Below, piece after piece: positions 7,001 to 13,023 of a stretch of DNA of 15,663 bases; positions within the stretch are counted from its first letter, which is position 1, and each line of letters starts with the position of its first letter. The stretch comes from DATFJZ01 sp046482845 (GTDB lineage: Bacteria > Desulfobacterota > Desulfobacteria > Desulfobacterales > Desulfobacteraceae). Below the pieces are notes generated by a model, which ran no database searches, was not told where the DNA came from, and saw only the letters and a program-made list of their open reading frames with translations. Position numbers and translations under genes: made by a program. The stretch spans positions 1 through 15,663 of the forward strand of contig JAWOEJ010000027.1 in NCBI GenBank assembly GCA_046482845.1. Direction: 5' to 3'.

Positions 7001-8562
7001 TGCCCAGGTTTGAACACGGCCTTCAGCCCTTTGTGGATCTGATTTTTTATTATCTGCTGGCCTTTTATTCATCAATGGCACGGGGCAGAAAAGCAGATGA
7101 TTATCCCAGAAACCGGGCCAAGTCCGTTACCACCTCGCGCTCAATTGCCCCGCCTGAATTCAGTCCGGCAGGTGAGCTGTTTAATGTAAGGCACAGGGAG
7201 CAGCTTCTTTTTGATTCTCTTATTACAGATACAGATTACCAAACCCCGGTAAAATGGGAAAGCTATGCCGGGTTTCAGGAAGGTACAAGAAAATATTTTC
7301 ATTTAAACCGGAAACTGGCGCAGAAAATATCCAATGATAATCCTCTGCCGCAGTTTGTCGATTTTGATGAAAAAATGCTCACTAAGCTGTCTTTATCTCT
7401 TTTTGATTCCCAAAATGATTTTGAGCTTCTCTTTCTTCCCCTGGATATTACAGCTGATGCGGCAGTGAGAAATACCGTTGCAAAGCTGTATCGTCTTCTT
7501 CCCTGCAGGATGAGAGCGCTCCGGCTTAATGAATCTGTTGATTCCATTAAAGGAGATGTGATTATAGCTGCTGTGTCTTCCTTTGATCATCAGGCAGGTT
7601 TTCTAAGCCGTCTGAACAAGGATCAGGACAATGAAATGCTTTGGTTTGGACCGGAGCAGGCCTTGAAAGAGATGAACATAAAAGAATTTTCCATGGGTAA
7701 ATTTATGCTGAACCCGGAGTTGGAAGGCATATGCGGAAGTGCCCTTTATGCCGCTTTAACCTTGATGCTTTTGAAAGCCTGGTCGTTCAGTGAGCCTGAA
7801 AAAGCAGTGGATCTGGAAAAATATTTTAAAAGAAGCGGGCATATCATTATTTCCATATTGAACCATTCCGGGCTTGCAGAGGATATAAAAAGGGTTATGG
7901 GCCTTAACTCCGCTTACCGGACCCTGCTTTACCTGTCTCCCCCTGACGGCACAGGCATCAATTTTACCCGGAAATTTGACAAAACCGGACGTATTATATC
8001 CAAAAATCTTCCTTTCGGGTCAGGGGCCCATGGGGCGCTTGTTACTGTGGACAATCGGGTTGATACAAAATTTGTTGCCCTGAAAGACAGAAAGACAATG
8101 ATACATCTGTATGGAAAAAGCCAGGTGGAAAAATGGGAAACCATCTATCTGCGGGGAGAAAACATTGATTCCTATCTTGAAACACTGACCAATGATCTCT
8201 CCTCCAGGGTGGAAACCCCTTTTTTTGCTGAAGGACAATGGTATCTCCCCCTGCTCAGACCTGAATATGATGCCTCAGAAGACAACCTCATTGTGGTGGA
8301 CGCCAGCAGTGAAAGATATTTTGACCTGGCAGCAGATGACCTTGCTGTATTTGGATGCCGGCATGCAAGGATGATTGTCATTACCCAGCAGGCCTTTATG
8401 GGAATGCCTGAAAAAAAATCCATCCAGAAATTTCCACTGGCAGGCATGCTTGAAATCCCAGCCGTAAAAATAAACAATCAGCTCATCCCGCTGTCTGATC
8501 TCCACATTCCCTTTGCCGTTAATATTGTAGCCGCAGCCATGGCCGGACTTGAATCTGAATAG
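4024..8562 (+). CDS. Giant GlmS-like protein: split class-II amidotransferase, two SIS domains, long C-terminal extension
   Basis: This 1512-aa protein is related to GlmS (about 610 aa, glutamine plus fructose-6-phosphate to glucosamine-6-phosphate). MCGIVAYFG gives the N-terminal nucleophile Cys2, and YRAPDSTG (27-34) replaces YRGYDSAG. After ~300 inserted residues the amidotransferase resumes with GRW (R369, W370), NAHP (H382) and LNGQ (N396, G397), spaced almost as in E. coli GlmS. SIS1 spans about 711-840 (FGMGSS; SWSATT at 768-773; EVTVSAVKS). SIS2 spans about 885-1037 and keeps E906, K910 and E913, matching E481, K485 and E488. It ends with the GlmS-tail-like PRNRAKSVTTSR (K1033, matching K603). 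The position of ring-opening His504 is Glu929, and glutamine-binding Asp123 aligns with Ser424. Residues 1038-1512 look like a further, more degenerate SIS-like half (GSGAHGALVTVD). GGAG at 4011-4014 supports the start. True substrate and activity are unknown, so I give no symbol. Confidence 0.85.
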   Translation: MCGIVAYFGSAPDSVARMVTGMSAIIYRAPDSTGMGMFGNMSNPILQRKNLGSVAGFLEVIKTAPFNENPDKALYQLWQGPLMSGSDMQKQLIEFEGLSTEIHAKCRSGSLPYPLISELFSGDSSCFVSLSPGYPGRSGPMPYFKVTSRNDLRSVVKTMACEYNLSFVAIKSIFRNLLEDNLKKYGEELLVKADAADVFNVFDYLFQKIFEEFRYRQPVRQSYKRIALNPHARKYLWYLLKKMDITIPEDFDCDAVSCLFRLLDAALVSRIPHYPVIESELQGLLDEALASSDVSLSMSWKSLYLAEKGLNVYGRAASAVLEWLQKKELLKELSSSVYAGTSSAISSVFGVTGNRCLDYIIQPVIAQGRWALQSSVTLKNAHPFMDEEAKRSIVLNGQFSSEMEHELADFLSSVAGLSFRSDNSSEYFALLWGYYYKILKQEKARFQEVKDQIEKGLEVYAVGSNSINYQIFRQVQNKSDTELDEAAFIEAAKIFTKNGGQIAAAGISIKSPRTLYAVSCNRPLFIVKKKHTNDFMVVSDINAAMGLFHQSDIIDVTMAYEGLIKEREELLLSLKQSRSPQKDMQAVEEEYAKKIDDVLTPFAVDVYTLEGDEIFAKIFTCFKNGNLLRDIHITNFKGKRLHNIEPDSINLTPPHVYKDLEKSFFESHLEEVPDLLEKMLSARMQEDGSFNRFPFKINLLYRKFGKKLKSLERIFLFGMGSSNYVSLFSAGFTRAIVSRFQVICLEPVEIDMLTRLIDPERDLVLLVSWSATTAEMVKTAKDLSAMRVAFAAVTEKTFGDMALIARKSCGIIHVMSGEEVTVSAVKSTFCSLMAIDLFMLWLCTEILDLPVDLSVSGSMGQIPGVLGYMLQDAKIKSKVQQLAFYNASADMFLVVDALYNNGTGYEAAMKMEELTWSVKSRAIDYRDLELNMLTSNKDRNFLIVNATNRERILEAVEVMTRLNKADIPFFAVTYESSRTETIQALSKNNQILLPRFEHGLQPFVDLIFYYLLAFYSSMARGRKADDYPRNRAKSVTTSRSIAPPEFSPAGELFNVRHREQLLFDSLITDTDYQTPVKWESYAGFQEGTRKYFHLNRKLAQKISNDNPLPQFVDFDEKMLTKLSLSLFDSQNDFELLFLPLDITADAAVRNTVAKLYRLLPCRMRALRLNESVDSIKGDVIIAAVSSFDHQAGFLSRLNKDQDNEMLWFGPEQALKEMNIKEFSMGKFMLNPELEGICGSALYAALTLMLLKAWSFSEPEKAVDLEKYFKRSGHIIISILNHSGLAEDIKRVMGLNSAYRTLLYLSPPDGTGINFTRKFDKTGRIISKNLPFGSGAHGALVTVDNRVDTKFVALKDRKTMIHLYGKSQVEKWETIYLRGENIDSYLETLTNDLSSRVETPFFAEGQWYLPLLRPEYDASEDNLIVVDASSERYFDLAADDLAVFGCRHARMIVITQQAFMGMPEKKSIQKFPLAGMLEIPAVKINNQLIPLSDLHIPFAVNIVAAAMAGLESE

Positions 8563-8660
8563 GAAAAAAGCATACATCACAGGCGGTTCGGGCGGTTTCA
8601 TCAGCATGCATGTCTGTCTTTTTCTTTCCTTGAATGACAAGCTGTCAGCAAAACTGAATT

Positions 8661-8770
8661 GAGCGGTTACCTGGCAGGGAAAAAGTCTTATCTCCTTAGG
8701 TTCTCAATGTTCCTTACAGGCAACCGCTGGGGGCTCTTAATCGGCTGTTTCATATAAAAACCTACTTGAT
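8661..8770 (+). repeat. R1 repeat, copy C (subtype II)
   Basis: Contains ACCTGGCAGGGAAAAAGTC, a 21-nt loop TTATCTCCTTAGGTTCTCAA(T), then GTTCCTTACAGGCAACCGCT and GGGGGCTCTTAATCGG. Loop and 3' tail match copy E rather than A, B and D, which defines a second subtype. The tail reads TTTCATATAAAA, the same string that ends R2 elements. The rest of 8563-8660 shows no gene or clear terminator. Confidence 0.8.
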
Positions 8771-8795
8771 GCATGATGCACAGCATCACAACAAA

Positions 8796-8868
8796 CTATG
8801 AAAGCTTTTTTTAGCTGTTAGCTGTTAGCTTTTAGCTGAGTACTGATGGCTGATGGCTTTCATATAAA
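8796..8868 (+). repeat. R2 repeat, copy b, with heptamer array
   Basis: Runs from ATGAAAGC to GGCTTTCATATAAA. The interior is an almost unbroken 7-bp series: AGCTGTT, AGCTGTT, AGCTTTT, AGCTGAG, TACTGAT, GGCTGAT. Outer arms are complementary. It is followed 13 nt later by copy c, so the two form a short tandem with a period of roughly 85 bp. Confidence 0.75.
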
Positions 8869-8881
8869 ACGTCCAACAAAG

Positions 8882-8929
8882 CATGAAAGCTGTGGGCTGA
8901 CTACTGATGGCTGACGGCTTTCATATAAA
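8882..8929 (+). repeat. R2 repeat, copy c (short form)
   Basis: Begins CATGAAAGCTGTGGGCTGAC and ends CTGACGGCTTTCATATAA, so it keeps both outer arms but has a shorter heptamer interior (GGCTGAC, TACTGAT, GGCTGAC). The arms can form a compact hairpin. Confidence 0.75.
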
Positions 8930-8934
8930 GAGGT

Positions 8935-8963
8935 TTGACTTTTAATACAAATCAAGTTATGAA
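8935..8963 (+). promoter_or_regulatory. Candidate sigma70-type promoter for the lipoprotein-coaBC-argB operon
   Basis: TTGACT (8935-8940), a 17-bp spacer and TATGAA (8958-8963), located 55 nt before the first gene of the downstream operon and just after the R2 tandem. Spacing is ideal and the -35 box is near consensus. The -10 box is only moderate, and a competing TATAGAAT lies at about 8978-8985. Not verified by any transcription data. Confidence 0.35.
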
Positions 8964-9018
8964 TCAGGCAGCATGTGATATAGAATAATTAATCGCTTCA
9001 CAGGGAGGTCCAACACCA

Positions 9019-9522
9019 ATGCGTTCTTTTATGAAAACCTGGATAAGACTCGGGGTTGTTCTGGTGCTCATGGTTTCAGTTTCCGGATGCATGAGTTCAC
9101 TGGGGTCAAAAAAAGGGGAAACAGAAGCAGACAAGGTCAAGGAAAGAAAAACAACAGCGGTTTACTATGATTTTGAAGATATTCTGATCCCAAAGGATCT
9201 GAAAATTGTTGAAGATGCAACCGTGGTGGTAAAGACTCCAGGCTATACGTCAGGTCTTCTTACCCTGAAGGGACGAGTGGAAAAAATTTCGCTCTTTAAT
9301 TTTTTTGCCAATAATATGATAAAGGACAACTGGACAATGGTCAGCCAGATCAAATCGCCGGTATCCATTATCATGGTATTTAAAAAGAGTTCCAGATGGG
9401 CAGTGATCACCATAAGAGAACAGAATATTTATACCTATGTTGAGGCAGGCGTGGCACCGACCCTGGAGGAATTCCCCTCTTCCGGCACGATTGAGGAGTT
9501 TGAAAAGGATATTTTTAACTGA
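9019..9522 (+). CDS. Predicted small lipoprotein of unknown function
   Basis: A 167-aa protein with an N-terminal signal peptide: basic start (MRSFMKTWIR), hydrophobic core GVVLVLMVSV, and a lipobox ending at Cys24 (V-S-G-C24). This predicts lipidation and periplasmic anchoring. After a charged linker (GSKKGETEADKVKERK) comes a compact domain beginning YYDFEDILIPKDLKI and containing TVVVKTPGYTSGLLTLKGRV and an aromatic FNFFANNMIKDNW segment. I do not recognise a named family with certainty. The start is supported by GGGAGG at 9003-9008; an internal Met5 would also keep the signal peptide. Its TGA is followed after one base by the GTG proposed for coaBC, so the two are probably co-transcribed. 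Confidence 0.85.
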   Translation: MRSFMKTWIRLGVVLVLMVSVSGCMSSLGSKKGETEADKVKERKTTAVYYDFEDILIPKDLKIVEDATVVVKTPGYTSGLLTLKGRVEKISLFNFFANNMIKDNWTMVSQIKSPVSIIMVFKKSSRWAVITIREQNIYTYVEAGVAPTLEEFPSSGTIEEFEKDIFN

Positions 9523-9523
9523 A

Positions 9524-10732
9524 GTGAACCGTCAACTTGAAAATAAAAATATTATCCTGGGCGTAACCGGCGGCATTGCTGCCTACAAGTCAGTTGAACT
9601 GTTACGGCTTTTAAAAAAGGCCGGAGCAGATGTAAACGTTGTCATGACAAAAGCAGCCCGGAAATTTGTAGGAGAAACCACCTTCAGGGTGCTGTCGGAA
9701 AACAGGGTGTGTGTTGATCTGTTTGAGACCAGTGACACGGAGGTCAGGCATATTGACTGGGCAGTCAATGCCCATGCCGTTGTGATTGCACCGGCAACGG
9801 CAAACTGCATTGGAAAACTGGCAGGCGCAATTGCTGACGATGCCCTGACTACCATGATCCTTGCCGTTCAGTCTAAAATTCTGGTCTGCCCCTCCATGAA
9901 TACCCATATGTACGAAAACCGGCTGGTACAGCAGAATCTGGATATACTTGAGAAAAACGGTTTTTCCATCCTTGAGCCGGGAACCGGTGAACTGGCCTGC
10001 AAGACAACCGGAGCCGGCCGTCTTCCTGAACCCTGGATTATTTTTGACCGGCTGGTATCCCTGTTAACCCCTAAGGATTTAAAAGATAAAAATATTCTTG
10101 TCTCTGCAGGACCGACACAAGAGGCCATTGACCCTGTCAGATTTATATCCAACCATTCTTCCGGAAAAATGGGATATGCCATTGCTGAAGCCGCTGAAAA
10201 AAGAGGAGGTCATGTCACCCTTGTGTCCGGACCGGTCTCTTTGACACCGCCTGTCGGTGTTGATCTTGTCAAAGTTGAGAGTGCAGAAGAAATGGCAGAA
10301 AAGATATTTGCTCAAATGGATCATGCCGATATTATTATCAAAGTTGCAGCCGTTGCTGATTACAGGCCTTTGACCAGTGAAACCCGGAAAATAAAAAAAC
10401 AGGATAACAAAAAGGGACTGACCCTTGAACTGTCCCAGACCCTGGATATTTTAAAGGAAATCGGTAAACGCAAAAAAAATCAGTTTGTTGCAGGTTTTGC
10501 CGCAGAAACCGATAATCTTGAACAGAATGCCCTTTCAAAGATGAAAAAAAAGAACCTGGATATGATTGCTGCAAACCTTGTGGGCGTTTCTGATTCAGGA
10601 TTTCAGACAGATACCAACAAGGTCAGGCTTTACTTCAGAAACGGGCAGGTCAGTGATATCCCGCTGATGGATAAAAAAGAGGTGGCCCACAGGATATGGG
10701 ATGAAATTGTCTCTCACATGGGAGAGGGGTAA
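9524..10732 (+). CDS. coaBC: Bifunctional phosphopantothenoylcysteine decarboxylase / phosphopantothenate-cysteine ligase
   Basis: CoaBC makes 4'-phosphopantetheine from phosphopantothenate and cysteine in coenzyme A synthesis. The N-terminal flavoprotein half (CoaC) shows GVTGGIAAYK (13-22), the catalytic His76 in VRHIDW, IAPATANCIGKLAGAIADD, the substrate-binding PSMNTHM and the active-site Cys159 in GELACKTTGAGR. These sit within one residue of the E. coli H75 and C158 positions. The C-terminal half (CoaB) shows SAGPTQEAIDPVRFISNHSS, VAAVADYRP and KIKK, then FAAETDN. I place the start at the GTG at 9524, giving 402 aa, close to the E. coli length. The open frame extends to an ATG at 9437, but those 29 extra residues would lie inside the lipoprotein gene in another frame and resemble nothing in the family. 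No strong ribosome site precedes the GTG, so translational coupling is likely. Confidence 0.95.
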   Translation: MNRQLENKNIILGVTGGIAAYKSVELLRLLKKAGADVNVVMTKAARKFVGETTFRVLSENRVCVDLFETSDTEVRHIDWAVNAHAVVIAPATANCIGKLAGAIADDALTTMILAVQSKILVCPSMNTHMYENRLVQQNLDILEKNGFSILEPGTGELACKTTGAGRLPEPWIIFDRLVSLLTPKDLKDKNILVSAGPTQEAIDPVRFISNHSSGKMGYAIAEAAEKRGGHVTLVSGPVSLTPPVGVDLVKVESAEEMAEKIFAQMDHADIIIKVAAVADYRPLTSETRKIKKQDNKKGLTLELSQTLDILKEIGKRKKNQFVAGFAAETDNLEQNALSKMKKKNLDMIAANLVGVSDSGFQTDTNKVRLYFRNGQVSDIPLMDKKEVAHRIWDEIVSHMGEG

Positions 10733-10738
10733 CCATCC

Positions 10739-11548
10739 ATGGCGCACAGACCTGGACACAATGCTGCTGAAACAGAATTTTTAAAGGTGGTGAACGGGGC
10801 AGCCGGGTATTTTGAATTCCTAAAGGCCACGGGCGCAGATGGACTTGATATTTCAGAATCGTCTATTGACAAAATCATACAACTGGCAGATCAATTCAGC
10901 GCCTCTGGTACAGTCAGCGCCCCAGCTATTGGTTCATTTAAAAAGGATAACAGTCCTGCCGGTAATACAAGTCGTACCGGTAATACAAAAAAAAGCGCTT
11001 ATGTCTCCTGCCATGGAGATCAGAATGCCGACCTTTTTATTGTCACTGAGCTTCTGCCTGCAGACAGGTGTCAGCCAGAAGCTGTCAGCCATATGAAAAA
11101 GGCGCCCCCCCCCTTGAAAGAGGGGTGCCGGGTTACGCCTCAGGGCTTTTTAGCTGATCCCTTTGAAGGGGAGGCCGGTGCATTGTTTCTGAAAATACTC
11201 AAAGCCATGGGGTTGGCAAAGGACATGGTTTTTACCATGGGAATTGACCCCGGTGCTTTTCATCAGAATACAGGATTTCCAGCAGAACTTGCTGAAAAGG
11301 TAAAAAAAAGAATTGATCAGGCTGCTAAACCTCCAGGGGCGGTATTAACTTTTGGAGAATATTCAGCCAGGATAATGCTTGGGCCTGATGCCTGTGTTTC
11401 CAGGGTAAGGAATAGATTCCATAATTATAAAAATATAAGGGTCATGGCCACATACCATCCCTTTCTTCTGCTGACGGATATTTCAAAAAAGAGAGCGGTG
11501 TGGGAGGATGTTCAACAGGTTATGAAGATAACAGGAAATGCTCTCTGA
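10739..11548 (+). CDS. Uracil-DNA glycosylase superfamily protein with altered motifs
   Basis: This 269-aa protein has the C-terminal architecture of family 4/5-like uracil-DNA glycosylases: DPFEGEAG (140-147, like PFVGRAG), LFLKILKAMGL, PGAVLTFGEYSARIMLG, the TYHP motif (238-241, His240) and KKRAVWEDVQQVM. The normal first motif (GEAPG-x-EDxxG) is replaced by VTELLPAD (102-109), followed by about 30 inserted residues including three prolines from a C9 tract. The N-terminal CxxC expected for the 4Fe-4S cluster of family 4 enzymes is absent. The N-terminal ~90 residues are low complexity, with a repeated GNT unit. Glycosylase activity is therefore doubtful; a structural or regulatory derivative is possible. 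It starts 6 nt after coaBC, and its end overlaps the next gene by 11 nt. Confidence 0.7.
   Translation: MAHRPGHNAAETEFLKVVNGAAGYFEFLKATGADGLDISESSIDKIIQLADQFSASGTVSAPAIGSFKKDNSPAGNTSRTGNTKKSAYVSCHGDQNADLFIVTELLPADRCQPEAVSHMKKAPPPLKEGCRVTPQGFLADPFEGEAGALFLKILKAMGLAKDMVFTMGIDPGAFHQNTGFPAELAEKVKKRIDQAAKPPGAVLTFGEYSARIMLGPDACVSRVRNRFHNYKNIRVMATYHPFLLLTDISKKRAVWEDVQQVMKITGNAL
11075..11103 (+). repeat. 29-bp repeat, first copy, inside the UDG-like gene
   Basis: CCAGAAGCTG, five bases, then CATATGAAAAAGGC. The same arrangement with the same spacing occurs at 12421-12449, with 25 of 29 bases identical. It encodes part of the stretch that interrupts the first glycosylase motif, and the C9 tract starts two bases later. 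Confidence 0.55.
11105..11113 (+). repeat. Poly-C tract (C9) in the UDG-like gene
   Basis: Nine consecutive C bases encode Pro123-Pro125. They form one side of a GGCGCCCC/GGGGTGCC hairpin with the bases at about 11121-11128. Loss or gain of one C would frameshift the gene before its conserved domain, so this is a potential slippage site. The frame is open as given. Confidence 0.6.
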
Positions 11549-12431
11549 TAAATATATTGAAACATTGTCTGCGGAAAAAGGATATTCACACCATACCCTG
11601 AGAGCATACCGTGCTGACGTATCAGGGTTTATGCAGTACTGCCTGTCCGGTCATGAAGATCACAGTGACCTGGACAGCTTTTTTTTAAGCCTTGTAAAAA
11701 AAGAGAAAAAGTCGCTGATCCGGTCGTATATGTTTCATTTGTATAAAAGCGGTTTAAAGAAAAAGACCTGTTCAAGAAAATTGTCAGCTGTAAAATCATT
11801 TTTTGATTTTCTTGTTAAATCCGGAAGTATTGATTTTAATCCGGCTGATGCTGTGCCCTCTCCTAAGATCAAGCGGGCTGTTCCAGGGTTTTTAACCATA
11901 GATGATGTGTTCAGGCTCCTTGATTCCATCAAAACCGGCACCCTGCTTGAGAAACGCAATTGTGCTGTTTTTGAAACCTTTTACGCCACAGGGCTGCGTG
12001 TCTCTGAAATGGCGTTTCTGGATGCAGAGGATATTGATTTTGAACAAAAACTGGTAAAGGTAACAGGAAAAGGGAATAAACAGAGAATCGTGCCCCTGGG
12101 CAAACGGGCCGCTGATCTTATAAAAAATTACAGACAGGCCCTGGGCAGCTTTTATAAACCCCTGTTTCTCAATAAAAATAAGACCCGGCTGTCTGACAGA
12201 TCCATGAGAAGAATATTATCAAAGCTTGTGGATGAATGCGGGCTTAACGTACCTGTTTCCCCCCACACCCTGAGACACTCCTTTGCTACTCACATGCTGG
12301 ATTCAGGCGCTGATCTAAGGGGAATACAGGAAATTCTGGGACATGCAACCCTGTCAACCACCCAGATTTACACTCATTTAACAACCGACAGGCTCATGCA
12401 GGTGTATGATACAGCCCATCCCAGAAGCTGA
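11538..12431 (+). CDS. xerC: Tyrosine recombinase, XerC/XerD type
   Basis: Site-specific recombinases of this family resolve chromosome dimers at dif with FtsK. The 297-aa length is typical. The N-terminal SAM-like DNA-binding domain (about 1-90, ETLSAEKGYSHHTLRAYRADV) is followed by the catalytic domain with the complete active set: Arg154 (ATGLRVSEM), Lys178 (GKGNKQRIVPLG), His243 and Arg246 (HTLRHSFATHML), His269 (LGHATLSTTQ) and the nucleophile Tyr278 (IYTHL). The ATG overlaps the end of the UDG-like gene by 11 nt, indicating coupling. The neighbouring hslV and hslU genes match the Bacillus codV-codW-codX order, where codV is the XerC-like recombinase, which favours xerC over xerD or a phage integrase. 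No attachment site or integron feature is seen nearby. Confidence 0.88.
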   Translation: MLSDKYIETLSAEKGYSHHTLRAYRADVSGFMQYCLSGHEDHSDLDSFFLSLVKKEKKSLIRSYMFHLYKSGLKKKTCSRKLSAVKSFFDFLVKSGSIDFNPADAVPSPKIKRAVPGFLTIDDVFRLLDSIKTGTLLEKRNCAVFETFYATGLRVSEMAFLDAEDIDFEQKLVKVTGKGNKQRIVPLGKRAADLIKNYRQALGSFYKPLFLNKNKTRLSDRSMRRILSKLVDECGLNVPVSPHTLRHSFATHMLDSGADLRGIQEILGHATLSTTQIYTHLTTDRLMQVYDTAHPRS

Positions 12432-12449
12432 CCCTCATATGAAAAAGGC
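12421..12449 (+). repeat. 29-bp repeat, second copy, over the xerC stop codon
   Basis: CCAGAAGCTG, ACCCT, CATATGAAAAAGGC. It matches 11075-11103 at 25 of 29 positions with no gap. It covers the last codons and TGA of xerC and part of the 53-nt gap before hslV. Confidence 0.55.
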
Positions 12450-12484
12450 CTGTATTTGTATTCTGGATTTTTTAAGGAATTGAG

Positions 12485-13021
12485 ATGAACGCTATATTTC
12501 ATGGTACAACCATACTTGCCCTTCGCTGGAAGGGACGTGTCCTTGTCGCCGGTGACGGCCAGGTGACCCTGGGCAGCACCATTACAAAACATAAGGCTAA
12601 AAAGGTAAGAAGAATCTACAATGACAAGATTATCACCGGATTTGCCGGGGCAACTGCAGATGCCCTGCATCTGTCTGAAAAACTTGAACAGCGGCTGGAA
12701 CAATACAATGGAAATCTGACCCGGAGTGCGGTTGAACTTGCCCGGGAGTGGCGGACCGACAAATACCTCAGACGGCTTGAAGCCATGATGATCGCGGCAG
12801 ATGCGACCAACACCTATCTTATTTCCGGAAATGGTGATATTATAGAGCCCGATCACGAAGTGATCAGCATTGGTTCCGGCAGCACCTCAGCCCAGGCCGC
12901 GGCCACAGCCCTGATTAATCATACAGATCTTGCACCCCTGGAGATTGTAAGGGAAGCCATGGAAATTGCAGCTTCCCTGTGCATTTATACCAACCACCAG
13001 ATTACCATTGAAGAGATATAA
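12485..13021 (+). CDS. hslV: HslV, peptidase subunit of the HslVU (ClpQY) protease
   Basis: HslV is the proteasome-like threonine peptidase that forms stacked hexamers capped by HslU and degrades unfolded or regulatory proteins in the cytoplasm. The short propeptide MNAIFHG is followed by the mature N-terminus T8-T9-I-L-A, with Thr8 as nucleophile. Other conserved blocks are AGDGQVTLGSTITK, AKKVRRIYNDKIITGFAGATADA, WRTDKYLRRLEAMM, GNGDIIEP, IGSGSTSAQAAATAL and ICIYTNHQITIEE. Length (178 aa) is standard. AAGGA at 12474-12478 fits the ATG at 12485. It is separated from hslU by 2 nt, so the two subunits are co-translated. Nothing in it is unusual. Confidence 0.97.
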   Translation: MNAIFHGTTILALRWKGRVLVAGDGQVTLGSTITKHKAKKVRRIYNDKIITGFAGATADALHLSEKLEQRLEQYNGNLTRSAVELAREWRTDKYLRRLEAMMIAADATNTYLISGNGDIIEPDHEVISIGSGSTSAQAAATALINHTDLAPLEIVREAMEIAASLCIYTNHQITIEEI

Positions 13022-13023
13022 GG

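Noticed and set aside
4024..8562. Fusion or frameshift artefact producing the giant GlmS-like frame
   Set aside because: The frame is uninterrupted, codon use looks uniform, and GlmS anchor residues recur in order with native spacing on both sides of the insertion.
9437..9523. Upstream ATG extension of coaBC
   Set aside because: It lies in another frame within the lipoprotein gene, encodes residues unlike any CoaBC, and would make the protein longer than the family. The GTG at 9524 gives the expected length and catalytic residue numbers.
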